From: Yponomeuta sedellus
Lineage: Eukaryota; Arthropoda; Insecta; Lepidoptera; Yponomeutidae
Length of the DNA stretch: 64,000 nucleotides
NCBI GenBank assembly: GCA_934045075.1
Contig: OW203737.1
Span: 2,741,965-2,805,964, forward strand
Direction: 5' to 3'
Shown here: piece by piece, positions 1-10,500 of the stretch
Layout: each line of letters opens with the position of its first letter
How positions within the stretch are numbered: the stretch's first letter is position 1
Position numbers and translations under genes: made by a program
Notes under the pieces: model-generated
Databases searched by the model: none
What the model was told of the DNA's origin: nothing
Seen by the model: only the letters and a program-made list of their open reading frames with translations

Positions 1-77
1 AACAGCTGCATGTTGGCATAAGTGAATACCAAAAAACAATTACAGCTGTTAACAGTAGATTAACAGATTGTTAATGT

Positions 78-222
78 ACAAGCTGCGATCCCCAACCCGC
101 ATGCCCAGCGTGGCGATTATGGGCATTACCCCCCCATTGATGGCACAACCTTGCGCTATGGCGCTCATTAGGGGAGGGCTATGTCAAGCAGTGGACTAAT
201 ATATCCTGAAGAAGAAGAAGAA
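78..222 (+). repeat. LINE-tail repeat (family T), 5'-truncated
   Basis: Copy of a dispersed repeat also seen at 5967-6222, 7925-8100, 9643-9890, 16210-16467 and 35795-35865. It ends in a GAA trinucleotide run. One reading frame of its last part spells LWRSLGEGYVQQWTNIA-stop in better copies, which is the C-terminal end of an RTE-type LINE reverse-transcriptase protein, so the family shares its 3' end with that LINE. Confidence 0.65.
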
Positions 223-504
223 GTGTACAAGAGACTTGGGGCTAATGTCCTATTGAAATCGTGTTTTTATAAATAAGAATGAAATACTTTGTTTTTCTTT
301 TTGAACTTTATCTTCACCCCTGATTGTGGTCTGATTGTGGTGCAAAGAACTCTTGTAGTTAGGTAAATGTAGATACTCGTACTTAAAATGGTACATAGAT
401 AGCGCAAATAAATTATGTATTGTAGATTAGATACCTACCAACAATATTATATTCTCTTTTGTCGCGCAGTAAGCTTTAAATATCGAAAGATAGAAACGAA
501 AGAA

Positions 505-680
505 AGATATTTGTGAGCCTGAGGATGCCTCGTGTTCGAGGAGAAACGCGTCGCGTATTTTTCACACAAGTTTGGTGTCAGTAGTGGTGTGTTCGTGTCT
601 TGCTTCTGCTTAAAAAAGTGGGAGGGAGGGCGGTGCACTAACTTACAGCATGTTGCTTGTGGGATTTTTGGCGGAATTTA
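505..680 (+). repeat. Dispersed repeat related to the 106-bp unit at 60.7-61.2 kb
   Basis: The stretch 'gtgagcctgaggatgcctcg' and the following 'gaaacgcgtcgcgta' recur in the tandem repeat at 60733-61156. The downstream part, ending in a 'ggcggaattta' motif, recurs in inverse at about 60600-60720. A class cannot be assigned from sequence alone. Confidence 0.55.
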
Positions 681-1115
681 GCAAAGTAGAGAAGGCAGTG
701 GCTGAAAACCAGCGCTGTCCGGGGCTAACCCGGGTCAGCATCAGCTGAACCACTACCTTTTGCCTTATTTTATAATATCTATTTTTAAGTCTTACTTTGT
801 TTAAGTTGTTTTTGATGAGGCAATATAATTATTTTTATTCTTAAAGTAAGTAAGATAAGATAAGAATATTCTTTATTGTATACCGGAAAAATAGTTACAA
901 AAACGGCGGATACAAAAGTAATTAAAGTAATTTTGACATTTTAATGCTATTATAGATTCCCGGAAAGTAACGCCTAATTCCATGCAAGATATATTTATTT
1001 GAGGACACAATACCCAAAACCATATAAGCACACAACAAAATACAAGACGAAAGAATACACAATACCAGCCGAAATGCGGGTAGCGGTAATAGTACATTAT
1101 GATATAAGTGCGGTA

Positions 1116-1200
1116 AGTTGAAAATTACAGCCGAGGCGATATTACTAGCCCGAGCCATCGGCGAGGGCTATAAGAAAGCAGAGGCTGTAATTTTCAAAGC
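1116..1200. mobile_element. Possible very short foldback element
   Basis: About 13-bp inverted ends, GAAAATTACAGCC and GGCTGTAATTTTC, bracket an 80-bp stretch. The 60-codon open frame across it (1118-1300) shows no recognisable domain and is probably chance. Confidence 0.35.
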
Positions 1201-1921
1201 GCACGTATGTCATACGACGTTTTATAACATAGGTATTTACGAGGAAATTAATAAAACACTGACTTTGTTATCATCACTACTTGACGACATTTTCAAATAA
1301 AAACAATACATCGAAAAGAAAAAGCGCGTGGTTTTTTTTTTTTTTTTTGAATTATTGGCTCTGCACGGTTTGTGCCTACGCCAAGGATTTATTTTTACTT
1401 GTCCACTAATAAGCAATGCGCGCGCATCAATTTTTTTTATTTAGGCAAAGGTACAAAAACAGCCAGTATTACTTATAAAGTAAATTAATATTTTTGTGTT
1501 TTTGTTACAGATAAATGGTTGTAAATTATTGTCAAAATTAATTAAATTAAAGAATTAAATGTTTATTTGTTATATTTTATTTCCCAAAGTTAATTTTATT
1601 CATAAAATATTGACCACTTTCTAGACATAAAACCTCTTGCTAAGATTTTTAAAAGTATCGTTCATTTTTAGACGGAGTGGTATCTTAAAACTTTATTAAA
1701 AAAAAACACGTGCCTTTTACATTACATTATCGCACAAGTACGTAATGAGATACATTACGATATTGAAATTGGTGTAATTACAACCACTTTACGAGCAAAT
1801 ATGTTATAATAATATTAATAACACAATAACAAACAATACATAAAAATTAAATATCGAAAAGTTTTGAGGACTCAATCACAAAATCGGAGCTTGATTTCAT
1901 TATTACAGAAAAAGGGAAATC
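1201..1921. other. AT-rich non-coding stretch
   Basis: No gene, RNA or recognisable repeat was seen. There are long T runs (near 1330) and simple AT-rich sequence. Confidence 0.5.
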
Positions 1922-2070
1922 AAAACTGTTTTAGTACGGATTTCACTCATTTATTATATTTTTTTTACAATTTTGCGACGTTTCGGCACATTTACAGGTG
2001 GTCTCGGATGACTCCTTCCGTCATAAACTAAAAAATAATAAACGAGTGAAATCCGTACTAAAACAGTTTT
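1922..2070. mobile_element. Foldback MITE, about 149 bp
   Basis: Terminal inverted repeats of about 27 bp start AAAACTGTTTTAGTACGG on the left and are mirrored at the right end. The interior contains GCGACGTTTCGGCAC. It has no coding capacity. The transposon superfamily is not identifiable here. Confidence 0.7.
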
Positions 2071-2480
2071 AATTATGTCTAGTACTCGTGTTAACCTCAG
2101 AAAATACTAGAAAAAGGGAAGCTCTCTTCTCGACAAATATCCTGCCAAATTTTGATATTGGATGATCTTGGGGGTAATAATGTTTTATAGTCTTTCATAA
2201 AGTATTTTGGGCGTGTTACAAGGCTGCGATAACGGGGTGATATAAATGAAATGTCTCCAGATAAGGTGCGAAATAACTGCGTAAGTGGGATGAAGAGGCC
2301 ACTTATCTGCTTCTACACCACCAAGAGTAGAGTGCACAAACACTAAAAGTCTGTTAGCTTTTAGAATATACCTCGGGCACTAGAGTAGGCTTCGGTTTTT
2401 GCCGAAAGCACACGAGTGTAATACTTCTTCCTGCTCTGTATAAAACTTTTGTTCACTATTTTGAAAAGTTATGTTAATTA

Positions 2481-2735
2481 TACTATTTTTATTTTTAATG
2501 CACTAACCCGTGCTAAGGACAATTTGAAAAACCTATTTAGAGGCTAGAAATTCCACCCATGCCGGGATTCGAACCCGCGACCTCTGGCTATCCGTGCCAG
2601 CGCTCTATCCAACTGAGCTAATGGGCGACTCACCGGCATCAGTGAAATTTCGAACCTCTTTACACTATTCTCTATTTCGCGGGTTCGAATCCCGGCATGG
2701 GTGGAATTTTTAGCCTCTAAATTAGTTTTTCAAGT
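2481..2735 (-). mobile_element. SINE-A (tRNA-derived), inverted pair
   Basis: A full minus-strand copy (tRNA-like head with GGTTCGAATCCC as B box and TAGCTCAGTTGG as A box) is followed by a plus-strand fragment of the same element from about 2680. The tail contains 'acgggttagtgcattaaaaa' in inverse. The tRNA-like part is followed by the same SINE body as at six other loci, so it is not a tRNA gene. Confidence 0.8.
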
Positions 2736-2749
2736 TATGTAAAGTTATA

Positions 2750-2916
2750 GTGTGGCCATTAGTGCTGTGCACTCCCTGAGGTATGCGCGCGGCGAGACAG
2801 GGGGGGAGAATCGGCTGCTGCGCTCTGTCAGTGCGCCGCCGTCAACGCTCTTTTTTCTTCGCCTCCCACCTCGCCGCGCATACCTCAGGGAGTGCACAGC
2901 ACTAATGGCCACACTG
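2750..2916. mobile_element. Foldback MITE with near-perfect ~48-bp inverted ends
   Basis: Ends begin AGTGTGGCCATTAGTGC and run through TGCACTCCCTGAGGTATGCG on both sides as inverted repeats. The centre is GC-rich and without coding capacity. It interrupts the repeat at 2340-3010. The end sequence resembles hAT-type ends, but no clear 8-bp target duplication was found. Confidence 0.7.
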
Positions 2917-3334
2917 TAAGTGACATAATAGTTCCGATATTTCTATTACATCCGATTCCGATTCTATCGGATAGTAGCCGAGGTAGGTATATTCTAACGG
3001 CCTTACTAATAAAGGTTATGAGCTGTGTATACAGCCGTTATGCGAGGTTTGACCAACTGGTTATTTGCACGCTAAATGCGATTAAACCAGTTTAAATTGA
3101 TATATTTTATTTTATTTTATTTTATTTTGTTTATTCAGGAAACCAACCAGCTTTACAATGTAACATACTTCTTATAATAGACCAACTTAATAGCGAATTA
3201 TAGGTTACCTCAGAAGATACAACGTTCTGAGTTATTACGTCAAATAGTTATTCAGAGTGTATAAATTATTTATTAGTAAGGCCGTAAAAGTTTACAGACT
3301 GTACCTAAAGCACAATGTTTATGCACCCTGTATA

Positions 3335-3775
3335 CGTCCCACTGTCAGGCACAGGCCTTCTCTCAGAAAGAGAGAGTGTGGGCTTAACAATTTCCCTGTC
3401 CAAGAGTCGTATATGACTCAGAGGAGTACTTTGGGATAAGTTCATGAGTCACATTTGACTAATTTTCATTACATCTTCGGGCATACAACTATCTAACTGT
3501 GGACGTAGGGAATTGAAATTTTATTATTTCTTGGACAGGGAAATTGTTAATCACCACGTGTGCCCACCGAGGATTGGCAATTTTGAGCGCGAGGTTTCCC
3601 CTTGAGGTTTTTCTCAATGTTTTCCTTCTCGGTTACCGAGTGGTATTAATACTATAAATTCACAAATGTAAGTAGCTGAGAAAACGAAATCATTGGTAGG
3701 TACATGGAGCGTTTCGAACCCGTGACCACCCAAATGAGAAGCCGATATTCTACCGCTCCGCTACTACTACGTTTG
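3335..3775 (-). mobile_element. SINE-B (tRNA-derived), interrupted
   Basis: It contains the family landmark CAGGCCTTCTCTCAGA at one end and, near 3704-3775, a tRNA-like head in inverse (TTCGAACCCGTGACC, then CCGCTCCGCTAC). Similar copies lie at 9385, 14140, 61565 and 62690-63330. A TTAA-flanked element (3388-3546) is inserted in it. Confidence 0.65.
3388..3546. mobile_element. 159-bp MITE with TTAA target duplication
   Basis: TTAA at 3384-3387 and again at 3547-3550 flank an element whose ends are CAATTTCCCTGTCCAAGA and its exact reverse complement. Removing it rejoins the SINE-B sequence '...gggcttaa-tcaccacgtg'. The TTAA target is that of piggyBac-type transposases, so it is probably a non-autonomous piggyBac-like element. 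Confidence 0.75.
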
Positions 3776-3777
3776 TT

Positions 3778-4143
3778 TCGATATCAGCCCTTGCATGTCC
3801 CCACTGCTGGGGTACAGGTCTCTTCCTGCATCACAGGAAGGTTGGGTCATACTCCACCACGGGGCAAAGTCCAGGTTGGTGGAGGATTGTAAGACAGTGG
3901 TGGGCGTTACTGTCAGAAGTTATCTAGCCGCCCATAAGGCTTCTGACATGGCTTAACGACTGTCAATACATGGCAGCCGGCACCAACGGCTTAACGTGCC
4001 TTGCGAAGCACGGAAGCGCTCGGATAAATGCCACTAGCGGTAGTCACGGGACGGTCACCCATCCTGCAAATGACCGCACCTGTGGTTGCTTATATCAAGT
4101 GAGTGCTTCCAATCACTCGGTTCGACTAGGCCACGAGCGCTTC
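3778..4143 (-). mobile_element. 5S-rRNA-derived SINE (SINE3-type), full length
   Basis: On the - strand it starts with a 5S-like head (…GTTAAGCAAC…GGATGGGTGACCG in better copies) and ends with TACAAGGGTTGATATCGA-like sequence. The A box and C box of the 5S internal promoter are recognisable across the family. It is about 365 bp long. Confidence 0.75.
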
Positions 4144-4526
4144 AACGTTTGTTTAATTTAAGTTAATATTTTTCAATTAGTCCTCTGTATGTGTTAGTTA
4201 ATTCATCCTTCATTAAGCAGCAAGGAAGCGAAATAGGTTTGTAAGAATCGTACCAAGAGGCACAGCCTTGTCACTGCCTACTCCGCTGGGTTACAGGTGT
4301 GAGTTTATGTACGTATATTAATGTTGAACGGGGAGCTAATAGGTGTTTTATGGCGAAGTTTACAGTCATTCAAAGTAACACTACACATACTTTTCAAGGA
4401 CCTGCATTAATTCTACTGCATTGCTTCTTTTGCCACACCCAAGTCTCGCTACCATAATAAGTGTTGGGACCAGCACATCTCTATGAACTACAAACATTAA
4501 ATTAAGAAACACTTTTCTATTTTCAG

Positions 4527-7500
4527 TCGAAATCTGCCACCAAGCCACAACCACACAACCAAAAGTCCTGGTGACAGTCCCCGAGTGCTACGACACGGCC
4601 CTAAAAGGATTAAAAGCTGCAAATGTACAAGCAAAAGTCATCATTATTGACAGTCCACAAGAGCCAATTCCAGATGGCACGATTAGATACTCCGAGATCG
4701 GTGAAAAGGGGGAAGCAGATTTCGGTCTTCTGTCGAAGGTAATAAGGACCCACGACGATGTGGCCTTCATACCGTTTTCAAGTGGCACGACGGGGTTGCC
4801 CAAGGGAGTGGAGATAACATACAAGAGTTTGGTCGCTAGCATGGAGATCCTGTCTCATAAGGACATCTGCTTTCCGCATGTAACTACAGGTCAGTACTAA
4901 ATAATATGGTCTTCTCCGTCGACGTTCCCTCATGACTGAAGACCGCGATCATGGGTCGTTCGTTTGTACAGCAAACGGTTTTGCGCTAAATATGGTAGTT
5001 CTTGAAACTACAAAAGTCCAGGCTTAAGGTTTGTCAAAGAGCGATGGAGCGCAGTATTTTGGGCCTGAGGAGGGTAGACCGCGTCCGAAATACCACACTG
5101 ACAATGACCCGAATAATTGACGTGGGTGTCCAGACGGCGAAACTGAAGTGGAGCTGGGCTGGCCACGTCAGTCGAATGCACCCGAATAAGTGGGCGAAAC
5201 ACGCCACCGAGTGGGTGCCACACGACGGACATCGAAATCGAGGCCGGCCTAGAAGACGGTGGAGAGATGATCTCGACAACCATCTGCCGGAGTGGTCTGA
5301 GGTGGCCCAGGACAGAAAACTCTGGACTGAATTGGGGGAGGCCTTTGCCCAGTAGTTCGACACAAACTTAGAGGCCACGTAAAAAAAATGGTAGTTCTTG
5401 ATAACAATTGAGAGTAGGCCTAAGCTGTAGCTAGCTACACACCAGATAAAGATACGCCCTCCAGGGATTGTCATACGGCTTGATGTTGATACAAGACCTA
5501 AAAGACAAGCACGATGATAATGTATGTTAGTCTTAGATGATAAGGATGTTAGCGACGATGATGATGATGTTCTTAGGCCTCGTCTTTACTTCCCAAAGAG
5601 ACAGATACATACTCGATACATAGACAAAGTAAATTAGATCGGTAACAGCGCCATCTGTTGAAATCGATATACACTGGCATAGATGCACAGAATGGCAATG
5701 TCGTGAAGATTACATGTAACGCCACTAGATGGCGAGAGCTGTGTTTAGACTCAATTTTCTTTTTCTTTTTGTGGTGCTATTTGCCATATCCTATCAGAGA
5801 TCAACTTTCATGCAGACCACCTTAAACAATGATTATAGTAGCCCGAACCAAAGCGATGGCACCTATCTGAAACTATACAGCCTGGTTAACATCATAAATT
5901 TCTCTTTCTATAGCTTATAGTCACTCAGAAACCAAATCAACTCTTAAGAGTATAAGCACTCAACGTTTCTTCTTCTTCTTCAGGCTATATTAGTCCACTG
6001 CTGGATATAGCCCTCCACTAATGAGCGCCATAGCGCAAGGTTGTGCCACCATTGGGGGGTAATGTCCGTAATCCCCATGCGGGTTGGTGATCGCAGTTTG
6101 GTGGAATTGTACTGCAGAAAGCGCTAGAGCCCACCACCCCCCGTTTGTGTCCCTTAGTCGCCTTTTACCACACCCGCGGGAAGAATTTGGGTTGGTGCTA
6201 TTCTCTAGGCCGACAACATAAACCAGCTTTTCATCGTATTTTCATTTCGTTTCATTACTCGTTCGTTCCATTCCAGACAAGTTCCAAGACGTAGTGCCGT
6301 GCATTCTCCCCTTCTTCCACGTGTACGGGTTTGTGCCTGTGATGCTGGGCCACTTCGCTGTGGGTGCTAAGTTGGTCACCATGAGTAAATTCTCGGCGTC
6401 GCTCTACTTCGATGTCCTGAAGAATTACAAGAGCACGCTGCTCTATTTGGTGCCTCCGATAGGTTGGTATAGCTCGTAGCCCCGGAAATTGCTAGTAGCC
6501 CCGGAAATAGCTCGTAGCCGCGGCTGCCTGAGTGATCGTAAACGAAGGCAACACAAGGCGCATTCAGTGCATGGGTGGTTGACCGTCTATGACTATCGCT
6601 AGTGGCATTTTCCCGAGCGGTTCCGTGCTTGGCAAGGCACGTTAAGCAGTTGGTTCTGGCTTCCGTCGATAGATGGCAGTCGTTAAGCCAAGTCGGAGGC
6701 CTTTGGCGACATGATAACTTCTGACAGTAAGCCCCACCACTGTATTACTATCCTCCACCAACCCGGGCTTGGCCCCCGTGGTGGAGTATGGCCTAACCTT
6801 ATTGCGATGCAGGAAGAGACACCAGCAGTGGGAACATATGAGGGTTGACATCGATATCCTTATGAATAACTTCTAACATATAAGTTTTTTCTTCAGTCAT
6901 GTGGTTATAAGCAAACACTGTTTTGTTCAATTCTTCAGGACTTTCTTAAAAACCTATTTAGAGGCTAAAAATTCCACCCATGCCGGGATTCGAAACCGCG
7001 AAATCTGGCTATCCGTGCTAGCGCTCTTTCCAACTGTACGTAATACAGAGAATATTGCAAAGAGGTTCGAAATTTCACTGATGCCGGTGGGTCGCCCATT
7101 AGCTCAGTTGGAAAGAGCGCTGGCACGGATAGCCAGAGGTCGCGGGTTCGAATCCCGGCATGGGTGGAATTTTTAGCCTTTAAGTAGGTTTTTAAAGTTG
7201 TCTCTAGCACGGGTTAGTGCATTAAAAATAATATGATCATTACGTTCGTCCAGTACTTCTCCTGGCCAAACACCCGGACGTGGGCTGGGAGCACTTGAAA
7301 CATGTGCGACACCTCAGCTCTGGTGCGGCCCCTCTCTCCGCTTCAGACGTAGAGCCTCTTCTGGAGAAGTGCAAGGTACGAATCAGCCCCTATGCCTTAT
7401 CACCTCACACTATCGCATCATATTTCTAACCTTTATTAGTAAGGCCATTTAGCTATATGAAAGTAAAAATGTATTTGAACGTAGTTTCACGCTCAGTGAA

Positions 7501-10500
7501 TTTGCAACTATGTATTCTTACACCTCTTATACGAACATCTAAGAACAAACCAAAACTGGGAACATTATAGATATAACATAATTTAATTTAAATTGTACAA
7601 ACACGAAATCAGTTTTTTGTATCTATTTATTTTGCGCTCAGCGAATTAAGTTTTTATCCTTGTACTTAAACTGGCGACTTTAAGCTGAGCATAAGGCCGT
7701 TTGCCAAATTTAGTTCTTAAGACATTTTCTCAGTTATTGTACCTTGTTTATTTTTTTGTTGGCAATAAAAACATTTCACTTTCACTTTTACATCACACTA
7801 ATATTACAGAGTCGAAAGTTTGTGAGTGTGTATGTTTGTTACTTCTTCAAGTCTAAACGGCTGGAGCGATTTTAATAAGATTTGATATGAAGTTAGCTGA
7901 CACAAACAAACCAAACAAACAAACCGGGGGGTTGGCAGCAGCGCCCCCTGCAGTACAATTCCACCGAACTGCGATCCCCAACCCGCATGCCCAGCGTGGG
8001 GATTATAGGCATTACCCCCTATGATAGCACAACGTGGCGCTCTTTAGGGGAGGTCTATGTTCAGCAGTGGACTAGTATAGCCTGACGACGACGACGACGC
8101 GGACGATAGCTGACACCCTGGATTAACACCTAGGCTACGTTTTACTGCGGGAAAATATCTCATTTCCATGGAAAAATCGATAAATCGCGGGTAACACCAC
8201 GGGGCACAGCTAGTAGAGAGATATATTCGACTGCCTCGGCGGTCTAACCATTAAGGCGCGGGTACCAAGACAAAGGTCGTGGGTTCGACTGCCACGGGTG
8301 ACCGCCGTACATTTGTACAGTGCTACACAAGAAATAAGTCTCGCGGATGTACCTGCGCAGATGACCAAATTTTTGATGCGCGGCAAGTTGACCGACCAAT
8401 CAAATAATTTCATTTTATGGCAGGCCGCGCGCCTTTGTTGCTATTGGTTGATTCAACGTTACCGATGCAGGTGACTATTAGTTTGGCAATATTAGCGTGA
8501 GCGAAATATGTAGCTCTACTGCGGCAATCCATTTAGCACCTTAACCGTATGGGCTAAAGATCATTTTGAATGTACTTATAGCTTCGGGTACTTTCGTTAC
8601 ACTTCTTCCTAGTCTGCGCGAAAGTAGATTCCCGAAGGGACTTTTATGATGTGTAGTACTGTACAAGTGGCCTCAGTCTGGGTGTATTTTCATGTTTGTG
8701 TCGTCCTTGCCTGGTCACCATAGTACAGGGTACCTATCCTAGTATGGGGCTAGAAGCAATGTATGTAAATGTTACTTAGAGAACACTTTATTGAATTTTA
8801 AAAACCTATTTAGAGGCTAAAAATTCCACCCATGCCGGGACTCGAACCCGCGACCTCTGGCTATCCGTGACAGCGCTCTCCCAACTAAGCCAATGGACGA
8901 CAACCCAGCATCAGTGAAATTTCGAAGCTCTTTAAAATACTCTCTGTATTACGTACGTACTTGATAGAACATAATTTAATATAATCACTTACATGTATAG
9001 TACTCCTCGGCATTGTCCGTACTTTTACTTTGTATAATTTATTTTTATATAGAGCAACCTCTGGAAGCATAAAAATCTTAGGTATATGAAAGATTTTTAT
9101 CCTCCAGAACAAGAAAATGTTTGTGTCCTTTTTTTCCTATGAAATAAACAGTAATTTTTTTTGTAGACTTTTAGTCCGGATTTACTTACGGGTGTTGTTA
9201 TATCGGAAAAGTGAAGAGACGTGTGAGACGAGCAACCGACGACGCGAGCTCCGTCTCTGCTCACCATGATTAAGCTCTGCGAATCGGAGCGAAACCTGGT
9301 CGGATTTTTGTTGTGCGAATGTGTTGTGCTTACGAAAGTTTTAGTTCAAAATTTTTTTTGTATTGAATTTTTATGTAGCTTATGCACGTCCAACTGCAGA
9401 ACATAGGCCTTCTCTCAGAGAGAGAGAGAGTATGGGCTTAATTACCACGCGTGCCCACAGCGGATTGGTAATTTCACTGAGGTGGTATCTGAACACCTCC
9501 CACCCTCAGGTTTTCTCGCGATGCTTTAGCGAGCGGTAGCAATACCGATAACAATAACTTCACTAATGTACGTAACTTAGGTACATACCCGCACTGGCAT
9601 CGAACCTAGTCTCTCGTTTCCGAGTCCATTATTCTACCCAATGTGTCGTCGTCGTCGTCAGGCTATACTAGTCCACTGCTGGACATTACCTTCCCCTAAA
9701 GAGCGCCACGTGCTATCATAGGGGTAATGCCCGTAATCCCCGCGCCGGGCATGCGGGTTGGGGATCGCAGTTCGGTGGAATGGTACTGCAGGGGGCGCTG
9801 CTGCATACCCCCCGATTTGTGTCCCATAGTCCACGGGAAGAATTGGATTGGTGCTACTCTATAGGTCGACACCATACAGCAGCCGCCTTGTGTATTAATG
9901 AACAATAACATTCCCAGGGCCATATCCAGATCTCCCAAGGCTATGGAGCTACGGAAACCACCTCTCTCACTACCTGCACCCTCATCGGAAGCAAGGTGGA
10001 CCTGTCAGCATCTGGAGTACCCATGTGCAACATGGAGATGAAGTTCGTGGACACGGAGAGCGGTCAGCCGGTGCCGGTTGGTGAGGTGAGGAAACCTTAA
10101 TCTTGCGCACTAAAGCGCCGAGTATTCAAAGATTATGAAACTAAGCGCTCGTGGCCTAGCCGAACCGAGTGATTGTGATCAATCACTTGAGTTAAGCAAC
10201 AACAGGCGCGGTCAAGTGCAGGATGGGTGACCGTCCCCGTGACTGCCACTAGTGGCATTTTTTCCGAGCGCTTCTGTGCTTCGCAAGGCACGTTAAGCCG
10301 TTGGCGCCGGCTGTCATGGCAGTCGTTAAGAATGTCAGAGGCCTTATGGGCGGCTTGATAACTTGTTCCGCCACTGTCTTACAATCCTCCACCAACCCGG
10401 TCTTGGCCCCTGTGGTGGAGTATGGCCTAACCTTCCTGCGATGCAGGAAGACACCCGTGCCCCAGCAGTAGGGGTCGATATCATCAAGACATAAGCAGCT

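Larger units (their letters stand above)
2340..3010 (-). repeat. Dispersed repeat shared with the region upstream of gene D
   Basis: Read on the - strand, 3010-2920 and then 2490-2340 match 62160-62380 in the same order. The copy here is split by the SINE at 2481-2735 and the MITE at 2750-2916. Shared landmarks are GATAGAATCGGA and AGTTTTATACAGAGCAGGAAG. The class is unknown; it could be a mobile element or a duplicated promoter-side segment. Confidence 0.55.

Noticed and set aside
7095..7170. tRNA gene
   Set aside because: The tRNA-like head with A and B boxes is followed by the same non-tRNA body as many other copies, so it is a SINE. The same applies to 14147-14217, 33719-33793 and others.
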